Shown piece after piece: positions 1-6,673 of a DNA stretch of 36,069 bases; positions within the stretch are counted from its first letter, which is position 1, and every line of letters starts with the position of its first letter. This DNA is from a virus, in the IMG/VR virus record IMGVR_UViG_3300025132_000126, positions 1 to 36,069 of that record; one strand, written 5' to 3'. Below the pieces are notes generated by a model. It had not been told where the DNA came from, did not search any database, and saw only the letters and a program-made list of their open reading frames with translations. A program made the position numbers and the translations under genes.

Positions 1-401
1 AATTCCCAAAGTCTGTCTTTACAAAATTCTTTGGCAGCATCCCACTTTGCCTCATTTTTGACATATTGGGTTACCTCGTATATGTATCCCTTTGTTTGTC
101 TTTTTGGTTTCTTAGGAGGTCTTGTTTGTTTATCTGGTTTCACCTCAATGATAGACCTACAAATAGATCCATTAGATTTTTTATATTTGATATAAAAGTC
201 AGGAAAATATCTATGTACTCTATTATCTAAGGGAGAACGATATGGTATAAAAAACTCTTCACTTCCCCACTCTAAAATATTATCATTTAAGTCACAATAA
301 CACATAAACTTACGCTCCCAAAGAGAACGATAGATGACATTTGTTGGATCACCTTTGTATTTTTTAGGATTGGTTGGTCTATATTTTCCTTTATATGCCA
401 T
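1..401 (-). CDS. gp4: Head completion protein, T4 gp4/gp50-like (3' end outside window)
   Basis: The protein reads leftward from an ATG at 401-399 and runs open to the window edge, so only about 133 N-terminal residues are present. It begins MAYKGKYRPTNPKKYKGDP and contains RSLWERKFM, PYRSP, HRYFPDFYIKY and IIEVKP, which I recognise as the pattern of T4-type gp4 head-completion proteins. The D-F-Y / E-V-K-P arrangement resembles an endonuclease-like fold. In T4 this protein closes packaged heads before tail joining. A GATAAATATT stretch lies just upstream on the minus strand and may be a late promoter. It is divergent from the tail gene at 454. The function call is from family knowledge; catalysis is not implied. 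Confidence 0.85.
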   Translation of the reverse strand, partial: MAYKGKYRPTNPKKYKGDPTNVIYRSLWERKFMCYCDLNDNILEWGSEEFFIPYRSPLDNRVHRYFPDFYIKYKKSNGSICRSIIEVKPDKQTRPPKKPKRQTKGYIYEVTQYVKNEAKWDAAKEFCKDRLWE

Positions 402-402
402 T

Positions 403-453
403 AATATTTATCACTACCTCCCTATATAGTATAGGCAAATCATAACAACAAAC
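403..453. promoter_or_regulatory. Divergent intergenic control region with 15-bp inverted repeat
   Basis: This 50-bp gap separates the leftward gp4-like gene from the rightward tail operon. It contains a perfect inverted repeat, CCTATA-TAG-TATAGG, at 421-435. On the minus strand GATAAATATT at 412-403 resembles the T4-type late promoter core. No strong sigma70 -35/-10 pair is obvious on the plus strand. The repeat could be an operator or part of a late promoter; this is inference. Confidence 0.35.
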
Positions 454-1437
454 GTGCAAGATCTTGCAAAGGGTGCTCAGATAGCTGCTGGATATGGCAG
501 ATTAGCAGCAAGTATATTCCCTAATAGTAAAGCAGTAAAGAAAGTATCTGGTATTCTTAGCAATGCTACTGACATCGCTGACGCTTTAAGTGGTGGTGGT
601 GCAGGATATACTGGCGCAAAGACAGGTTCTGGAACACCGAAAGGAATGGCAGAAGTCATTTCTCAGTTTGGTAGATTGGCACAGACTTCTCATTATGAAG
701 TATCCTTTGCTGGTTTTATGAATCTATCTAATCTTAGTGGATTCTTACGAAATAAAGGAGTTGATACAGATTTTGTTACTAGAGAACTAGGTTTATTGTG
801 TAGTAGTGCTTCTCTCCCAACATCTAAGTTTGCTCCTGCTGAGATAACAAACTTTATGGGTGTTAGAGAAAACTTTGCACATACAAGAATATTTGCCCCT
901 ATTGATCTTACTTTCTATGTTGATGCAGAATATAAGACATTAAAGTTTTTTGAGCACTGGATGGAATATATTGCTAGTGGTGCACAAACTAGAGATGGAG
1001 TTTTTGATCAAGCAAGACCAGGATATTATGTAAGAATGAAATATCCACAACAAGGTTACAAATGTGATACAATCCAGATTAAAAAATTTGACAGAGACTA
1101 CCAATATCAGATAGAATATAACTTTATTGGATGTTTTCCTTTTGATATTATTGCTATTCCCGTTTCATATGAAGGATCACAAATTCTTCAACTGACTGTT
1201 AGTTTAGCATACGATCGTTATGTTTGTGGTGCGATTGATAGTAAATCTGTATCTCAAGGAACTTTCGGTAACTTTATCCCTCAATTGGGTGGTCTTGCTA
1301 TTGCTTCTGCTGCTGCTTTTGGTGGAACCTCAGCTCTAGGTAAAATCAATAGTGCTGCGAACAGTCTTGCTGGTATTTCTAGAAATGCTAGATCTTTACA
1401 GGGATCTGTTGACTCTATCAGACAGCGTTTTATTTGA
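454..1437 (+). CDS. Tail tube cap/initiator protein (gp48/gp54 family)
   Basis: The 327-residue product starts at a GTG (454). The central part, roughly residues 70-270, has tube-protein-like character: HYEVSFAGF, LCSSASLPTSKF, a run of alternating beta segments, and VSLAYDRYV near the end of the fold. An Ala/Gly/Ser-rich tail follows (IASAAAFGGTSALG). In T4 the gp48 and gp54 proteins are related to tail tube protein gp19 and sit on the hub to start tube polymerisation; T4 gp54 is 320 aa and gp48 364 aa. I lean to gp48 in cyanophage nomenclature but cannot separate the two by eye. It opens the hub operon, followed by gp26 after 30 bp. Confidence 0.65.
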   Translation: MQDLAKGAQIAAGYGRLAASIFPNSKAVKKVSGILSNATDIADALSGGGAGYTGAKTGSGTPKGMAEVISQFGRLAQTSHYEVSFAGFMNLSNLSGFLRNKGVDTDFVTRELGLLCSSASLPTSKFAPAEITNFMGVRENFAHTRIFAPIDLTFYVDAEYKTLKFFEHWMEYIASGAQTRDGVFDQARPGYYVRMKYPQQGYKCDTIQIKKFDRDYQYQIEYNFIGCFPFDIIAIPVSYEGSQILQLTVSLAYDRYVCGAIDSKSVSQGTFGNFIPQLGGLAIASAAAFGGTSALGKINSAANSLAGISRNARSLQGSVDSIRQRFI

Positions 1438-1467
1438 CCCCTATATAATATACTGAAATTATAAATT

Positions 1468-2184
1468 ATGCCGTTACCAACCATTACAACTCCTACGTAT
1501 GAGTTGAGTTTGCCATCGAACGACAAGAAAGTTAAATATCGTCCATTTCTAGTCAAGGAAGAGAAAATACTTATCCTTGCAATGGAATCTGAGGATACAA
1601 AACAAATTACAAATGCAATTACTGATGTTCTTAATTCATGTATCATTACCAGAGGTGTTAAGGTAGATAAATTACCTACCTTTGATATTGAGTATCTCTT
1701 CTTGAATGTTCGTGCTAAATCTATAGGTGAAGTTGTGGATTTAGTTGTAACCTGTTCTGATGACGGGGAAACAAAAGTAGATGTCGCAGTTAACCTCGAT
1801 GATATTAAAGTACAAAGAAAGGAAGAACATAAAACAGATATTAAATTGGATAAAAACCTCTCCTTAAGGTTAAAGTATCCATCAATGGAACAATTTATTA
1901 AAAGTAATTTTGATTTTGATGGTACTAATGTAGATGCATCATTTAAAATGATCGCTGGATGTATTGACCAGATTTATACTGATGAAGAATCGTGGCCAGG
2001 AACTGATTACACTGAAAAAGAAAGACTAGCATTTTTAGATCAACTAAACACTAAACAGTTCAAAGAAGTAGAGCAGTTTTTTGATACTATGCCTAAACTT
2101 TCACATAAGATGACAGTTAAGAATCCCAAAACTGGGGTTGATAATAATGTGGTGCTTGAGGGTTTGGCGTCTTTTTTCGTATAA
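1468..2184 (+). CDS. gp26: Baseplate hub assembly protein gp26
   Basis: This is a 238-residue acidic/basic soluble protein. The N-terminal KKVKYRPFLVKEEKILILA segment (about residues 19-37) and the following MESEDTKQITNAI are characteristic of the T4 gp26 baseplate-hub family as seen in cyanophages; T4 gp26 is 208 aa. In T4 it takes part in assembly of the central hub. The gene lies directly upstream of the gp51-like frame, the same order as T4 genes 26-51. The last codons before its TAA carry a six-T run that forms a slippery heptamer (see 2172-2178). Confidence 0.8.
   Translation: MPLPTITTPTYELSLPSNDKKVKYRPFLVKEEKILILAMESEDTKQITNAITDVLNSCIITRGVKVDKLPTFDIEYLFLNVRAKSIGEVVDLVVTCSDDGETKVDVAVNLDDIKVQRKEEHKTDIKLDKNLSLRLKYPSMEQFIKSNFDFDGTNVDASFKMIAGCIDQIYTDEESWPGTDYTEKERLAFLDQLNTKQFKEVEQFFDTMPKLSHKMTVKNPKTGVDNNVVLEGLASFFV
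2172..2178 (+). promoter_or_regulatory. Candidate -1 frameshift slippery heptamer T_TTT_TTC
   Basis: In the gp26 frame the codons read TCT TTT TTC GTA TAA. Re-pairing of the TTT and TTC codons one base back gives TTT TTT, and the -1 frame continues CGT ATA ATA ATG straight into the gp51-like frame with no stop. T TTT TTC fits the X_XXY_YYZ rule. The downstream ATG at 2187 has no visible Shine-Dalgarno sequence. I did not identify a convincing stimulatory structure. Confidence 0.5.
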
Positions 2185-2186
2185 TA

Positions 2187-2360
2187 ATGGCACAAGAGGA
2201 TCTTGTGTCATACTTTAAGTTAAATTTTGCCTTGATGCAGTACCATAAATACTCTTTGACAGAGCTTGAAAATATGATTCCTTGGGAAAGAGAAATTTAT
2301 GTTTCCCTTCTCCAACAACACATCGAAGAGGAAAATTTAAAAGCACAGCAAAATGGCTAG
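2187..2360 (+). CDS. gp51: gp51-like small baseplate hub assembly protein
   Basis: A 57-residue product starts two bases after the gp26 stop and ends 8 bp inside the next gene. The sequence MAQEDLVSYFKLNFALMQYH with the later ENMIPWEREIYVSLL motif matches what I know as the short cyanophage gp51 hub-assembly protein. T4 gp51 is much longer (249 aa), so assignment rests on position after gp26 and the motif. With no ribosome binding site, expression is probably by coupling to gp26 or by -1 frameshifting, which would give a fusion of about 297 residues. Confidence in coding is higher than in the name. Confidence 0.6.
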   Translation: MAQEDLVSYFKLNFALMQYHKYSLTELENMIPWEREIYVSLLQQHIEEENLKAQQNG

Positions 2361-3678
2361 TTCATTCCTACCAAAAAGACAAGAAAGTAAGGGCGGTGCT
2401 CTTGCTAGAACTATGATGGGAAGAAATAGTCAGACAAGTCAAGTTGGTGGAGTTACTCAACAAGTTGTTGTTGCTGGTTTTAATGATGAGGTTTTAGGAA
2501 GAATAGATCAGAATTTAAAATCAATACTTGAAGTATTGACAAAGGATTTAGAATTACAAGAAGATAGTTTAGACGATCAAAAGGACGCAGCAGTACAAGC
2601 AAAAAGTCAGTCTAGAAAAAATGCAGAAGAAAAATCATTTGCCAGTCCTATCATGGGAGGAATTAAGAAGATTGGTAATATTGCCAAGGAAGTAACTGGT
2701 GTAGGAAGTGTATTAGATAGATTGATACAAGGATTTGGTGCAATAATAGCAGGATGGGTTGCTGGTAAATTACCAGAAATAATAGAAACACTTAAAGCAA
2801 CATGGGACACAGTTTCAAAAGCTGTGATGAATGTTGTTAACAGCGTTATTGAAGGTATCAAGGGAGTATTTAATTTTATCAAAAATATAGTTACTGGTAT
2901 TATTGATTGGTTTAAAGGTGGTTTTGATTTTCTAGGAAAAGGAATAAAAGGATTCATAGACTTCATTATTGGAATTGGAGAAAAAATATTTGAAGGACTA
3001 AAGAAAGCATGGGATTTTGTAACTAATCTTCCTGGTGCGATTGGTGGTGTCTTCAAGAAAGGTTGGAATTGGATAACTGGTGGTGACAAAAATGGTGAGA
3101 TTAAGTCCGTAAACACAGGTAGGAAAGTAGAGAAATCTTTACCTAAAGGATATGCGGGACCTGGAGTTGGAGATGGTGGTGCGATTCAAAATTCAGAAAA
3201 AACTTATAATGAAAATTTTAGTGATAAAGTATTTGATAAGAAATCTGATGTAAATGTCAATGTAAATTCATCAAGTTCAGATACTGTTGGAGATATGAAA
3301 GGTCAGGGTAATAAAAAGAATCCTGTTATACAACCCAAGGTTTTAACTGGAAAGAGTTTTACACAAGGGCAAATGAATAATGCTGTTCCTAATGTCAGTC
3401 CTAAAGAATTTGATATACCATCATCAATTCAACCATCATTATCACAAGTAGAACCAGGTAAAGTAAAAGATAAAACAGTTGCTCAACAAAAACCAGAATC
3501 ATCACCACTTATTGTTCCTTTGGCACCAAATCCAGTGATGCCTACTACAAAATCTCAAACTAGTGTGGGTCGTCCAAGTGGCGGTGATAATGGTGCTAAG
3601 GCAATTCCATCTAAAAATCCTAAAAATTTCTATCCAATGTTTGCTGCAATTCAATATAATTGCATGGCAGACTTCTAA
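2353..3678 (+). CDS. Tape-measure-like tail/hub structural protein, paralogue 1
   Basis: This 441-residue protein has a helical, charged N-terminal part (residues ~45-100). A hydrophobic block follows at about 121-145 (LDRLIQGFGAIIAGWVAGK...PEIIE), then amphipathic Gly/Phe/Ile/Lys-rich repeats to ~245 (FNFIKNIVTGIIDWFKGG and similar), and a Ser/Pro/Asn-rich low-complexity C-terminus. Long hydrophobic helices of this kind are usual in tail tape-measure proteins, and the position between gp26/51 and gp27 fits a hub or tape-measure role such as T4 gp28/gp29. The hydrophobic block is shared with the next gene, so the two look like tandem paralogues. No exact T4 counterpart is claimed. Confidence 0.55.
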   Translation: MASSFLPKRQESKGGALARTMMGRNSQTSQVGGVTQQVVVAGFNDEVLGRIDQNLKSILEVLTKDLELQEDSLDDQKDAAVQAKSQSRKNAEEKSFASPIMGGIKKIGNIAKEVTGVGSVLDRLIQGFGAIIAGWVAGKLPEIIETLKATWDTVSKAVMNVVNSVIEGIKGVFNFIKNIVTGIIDWFKGGFDFLGKGIKGFIDFIIGIGEKIFEGLKKAWDFVTNLPGAIGGVFKKGWNWITGGDKNGEIKSVNTGRKVEKSLPKGYAGPGVGDGGAIQNSEKTYNENFSDKVFDKKSDVNVNVNSSSSDTVGDMKGQGNKKNPVIQPKVLTGKSFTQGQMNNAVPNVSPKEFDIPSSIQPSLSQVEPGKVKDKTVAQQKPESSPLIVPLAPNPVMPTTKSQTSVGRPSGGDNGAKAIPSKNPKNFYPMFAAIQYNCMADF

Positions 3679-3688
3679 GGTAAAGTAA

Positions 3689-5116
3689 ATGGCAAAAGTA
3701 GAATTACCAAAGGTTAACGAAGATACATTAAAGAGATCAACTCTTTCTATGAAGAGTATTGATACTACTGTTCTTTCTATAGCCAAATTTTTAGATAAAA
3801 AAGAATCTTTTACAGCAAAGAAACAAAAGTTTTTGAAAGATCAAAAAGCGATGATCAAAGGTCAGAAAAGAAAAGCAGATGAAGCTGACAGTCTAAAGGT
3901 AGAGAAAAAGAAAGAAACAAAAGAAAATAGGATTGTTACCGCTGCAAAGAAAAAGGGTGGTAGTATGTTAGATAGACTTATTTTGGGTGTTGGATCTATT
4001 TTTGCAGGATGGTTAGCAGGTAAAGTACCTGAAATCATAGAATTGATAAAGAACAGTATGCCAAGAGTTAAAGCAATTTTTGATGGAATAACAAAAACAG
4101 TTGGATTGATTTATGAATACTTCCAAAGTATGTTTGTAATTGTATATGAACTAGGCAAGTCTTTATTTACATTGACTCCTCCAGATGGTGAAAAAATTGC
4201 TTCTGAATTTAATGACATAAAAGGTGCATGGGATTCATACCTAAAAAGTGCCACTAATGGTTTTAAAGCAATAACAGGACAAGACTTTCAAGATCCAAAG
4301 GATTTAGAAAAAGTAGATAAAGAGATAAAAAGTAATAGTGTAGATGAATCTAAATTAAAAGAAGAAAACAAACCAAAAGTAGATAAAAAGATTAATAAGA
4401 AAGAAGTTAGCCAAGAAGAATTAGATGCAAAAATAAAAGACCCTAAAATTATTGAACTGTCTAATAAAATGGCAGGTGATGGTAAACCAAAAACTAAGGC
4501 AACTCAGGGTTATATGCAGGCAGTTTCAGTTGGTAAGATGCTCACTGATCAAGGTGTTGGTGTTTGGCAACATCCAGACTTCAATATAAAAAGTGGTTTC
4601 ACTGGTTCTGGTCTAGAGGGTATGATGAAAAGAGCTTCTAATTCTTTCCATAGTTCTGGTGAAGCACTTGATATTCCTATTGCAGGTCAAGGTGAAGAGA
4701 GATTAAATCAAATAGCTTCAATGCTTGGTGCTAATAAGAAAAAACTTGGCATCAATGAACTGAAGTGGAAAGATGATGCTGACCACATGGATCATATCCA
4801 CGTTTCTTTCAAAGGAGCAGTTAATGAATTAATGAAACCAGCAAGTGTTTCTGCAGCACCATCTTCTAAATCTACAACTATAGATAATATTAATGCTGCT
4901 AAAGATATTGATTCTCCAGATAGAGACATGCAAAAGAAAATTACTCAAGCAGTATTGTCTCAGCAAACACAAGTACCACCAATGTCTGTGCCTGAACCAC
5001 AAAGTAAAGCAATAGTTGTAGGTGGCGATGGTGGAGAACTTCCTACACCTGATATCGATACTCTGTTAAATACTATGCAGAGGACTAGAGTACTAACAGC
5101 ATTAGCATACCAATAA
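3689..5116 (+). CDS. Tape-measure-like protein with M15-type peptidase domain, paralogue 2
   Basis: In this 475-residue protein, residues 94-118 (LDRLILGVGSIFAGWLAGKV then PEIIE) repeat the hydrophobic block of the upstream gene. From about 265 to 380 there is a peptidase-like region: FHSSGEALDIPI with His321 and Asp328, then DHMDHIHVSF with His369/His371. The HxxGxAxD...HxH arrangement is the zinc site of M15/DD-peptidase-type enzymes that cleave peptidoglycan peptides. It could open the cell wall during infection, which matters because the gp5-like protein downstream shows no lysozyme domain. Lys-rich coiled sequence fills residues ~35-75 and ~205-250. Zinc binding and activity are inferred. 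Confidence 0.6.
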   Translation: MAKVELPKVNEDTLKRSTLSMKSIDTTVLSIAKFLDKKESFTAKKQKFLKDQKAMIKGQKRKADEADSLKVEKKKETKENRIVTAAKKKGGSMLDRLILGVGSIFAGWLAGKVPEIIELIKNSMPRVKAIFDGITKTVGLIYEYFQSMFVIVYELGKSLFTLTPPDGEKIASEFNDIKGAWDSYLKSATNGFKAITGQDFQDPKDLEKVDKEIKSNSVDESKLKEENKPKVDKKINKKEVSQEELDAKIKDPKIIELSNKMAGDGKPKTKATQGYMQAVSVGKMLTDQGVGVWQHPDFNIKSGFTGSGLEGMMKRASNSFHSSGEALDIPIAGQGEERLNQIASMLGANKKKLGINELKWKDDADHMDHIHVSFKGAVNELMKPASVSAAPSSKSTTIDNINAAKDIDSPDRDMQKKITQAVLSQQTQVPPMSVPEPQSKAIVVGGDGGELPTPDIDTLLNTMQRTRVLTALAYQ

Positions 5117-5117
5117 A

Positions 5118-6425
5118 ATGAGTGCAGATCAAGCAGCAAAGTATGAAGAGTTTATCATCGAGTCTAATGATGGTTCTAGAAATGTAGACCTTAGATTTGG
5201 TGTATTATCTTTTCAATATTTTGAAGATGTATTTTCTCCAACAGTAACTGCCAGAGTATTAATTCAATCCTCTGGTGGTGGTGATATTGAAGATTTTAAA
5301 GGAACTGGTGGTACTAAAGCATTACTACAAGGTTTACCCGTCATTGGTGGAGAAAGAGTATCAATTAAGGTAAAAAACATTGTCGGTGATGGTATTGATT
5401 TGACTGAAGATCCACTTTATGTTGGTGGTGTTAGTGAGATTATGGTTGATGGTGATAGAGAAGTATTTACATTAAATTTAGTTTCTAGATCGGCAATTAC
5501 AAATGAAACTTCCAGAGTAACAAAAAAATATCCAACTACTCAAAAGATTGATATTTCTGTAAAACAAATTGCAGAAGAATTTTTAAAAATTGAATTACCA
5601 GAAGATAACATTGACTCATGTAAAAATCAATATGGATTTATTGGTAATCTCAGAAAACCATTTACTGTTCTAACATGGTTAGCTGGCAAGGCAATTCCTG
5701 CCAGTGGTAAAAAAGATTCAACAGCAGGATATTTTTTCTATCAAACACTTGATGGTCATTACTTTAAATCAATCGATGAATTAATCAAACAAGAACCATA
5801 TGCAGAATATAAAGAAGATACAGTAAATAAAAGTACTCTTGAATCTGGTGTTAAAGATACAGCAACTAAGATTATGTCTTATGCTTTTAAACAGAATACA
5901 AATATTTTAGAGAAACTTAGAACTGGTGCCTTTTCATCTCATAATGTTTTCTTTGATCCCCTGACATTTGAATTTCCCCAGTTTACATATAAATTAAAAG
6001 ACTTTGCTGAACAAATGGAAGTATTGGGAGAACCTCCCACACTCCCACCAATGGAAGCAGGTAGTAGTGAAAGTCTTGGAGATTATCCAACAAGGCTGAT
6101 GACAAGAATACTAGATCGAGGTACAATGGATGCAGACGTCAAAGTTGACGTTAATTCAGATCCAGCAAAAGTCCAATCACAATCCATTGCTCGTTATAAT
6201 CTACTAATGACTCAAGCAGTCAATGTTACAGTCGCATGTAACTCTGATTTAAGAGCAGGTATGATTGTAAAATTATTCTTTAAAAACCAAAGTTTTGAAA
6301 AGGGAAATGAGTTTGACGAGCACACAAGTGGACTATATATGATAAAGGAACTTTGCCACCAATTTACCCAAACTGACTCTCTGACATCTATGTTATTAGT
6401 GAGAGATTCATACGGTAGAAAATAA
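5118..6425 (+). CDS. gp27: Baseplate hub protein gp27
   Basis: The 435-residue beta-rich protein starts one base after the previous stop. The N-terminal segment (NVDLRFGVLSFQYFEDVFSP, then TVTARVLIQSSGG) and the C-terminal MIKELCHQFTQTDSLTSML fit a gp27-type hub, built of tail-tube-like domains. In T4, a gp27 trimer adapts the sixfold tube to the threefold gp5 spike. The neighbouring gp5-like gene, one small gene downstream, supports this. T4 gp27 is 391 aa. The assignment is from context plus fold character, not from a catalytic motif. Confidence 0.65.
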   Translation: MSADQAAKYEEFIIESNDGSRNVDLRFGVLSFQYFEDVFSPTVTARVLIQSSGGGDIEDFKGTGGTKALLQGLPVIGGERVSIKVKNIVGDGIDLTEDPLYVGGVSEIMVDGDREVFTLNLVSRSAITNETSRVTKKYPTTQKIDISVKQIAEEFLKIELPEDNIDSCKNQYGFIGNLRKPFTVLTWLAGKAIPASGKKDSTAGYFFYQTLDGHYFKSIDELIKQEPYAEYKEDTVNKSTLESGVKDTATKIMSYAFKQNTNILEKLRTGAFSSHNVFFDPLTFEFPQFTYKLKDFAEQMEVLGEPPTLPPMEAGSSESLGDYPTRLMTRILDRGTMDADVKVDVNSDPAKVQSQSIARYNLLMTQAVNVTVACNSDLRAGMIVKLFFKNQSFEKGNEFDEHTSGLYMIKELCHQFTQTDSLTSMLLVRDSYGRK

Positions 6426-6445
6426 CTTACACATAGGAGTTTAAA

Positions 6446-6673
6446 ATGAAAAGCATAGAAGATCACATCCAACACGACAAGGAACTTATTGAAGATCCAA
6501 AAACTTCTGAACCCATGAAGAGACATGCAAAAGAAGAACTATTTGAATTACAGGAGTATGTTGGACATCATAAAAAGGAGATTGAAGCAGGAGATCATCA
6601 TGATCCAAATACTTTAGAGTTGTTTTGTGATAATCACCCAGATGAACCTGAATGTTTGGTTTATGACGACTAA
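6446..6673 (+). CDS. CP12-like Calvin-cycle regulator
   Basis: This is a 75-residue acidic protein behind a good Shine-Dalgarno (AGGAG at 6435-6439). Its C-terminus reads LELFCDNHPDEPECLVYDD, with Cys61 and Cys70 separated by eight residues and ending in VYDD, which closely follows the C-terminal GAPDH-binding loop of cyanobacterial CP12. Residues 28-36 (AKEELFELQ) vaguely recall the CP12 core, but the N-terminal cysteine pair of host CP12 is absent. CP12 ties GAPDH and PRK into an inactive complex, and cyanophages are known to carry cp12 to slow carbon fixation. It is unusual that it sits between the gp27 and gp5 genes; a structural role cannot be excluded. Confidence 0.6.
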   Translation: MKSIEDHIQHDKELIEDPKTSEPMKRHAKEELFELQEYVGHHKKEIEAGDHHDPNTLELFCDNHPDEPECLVYDD

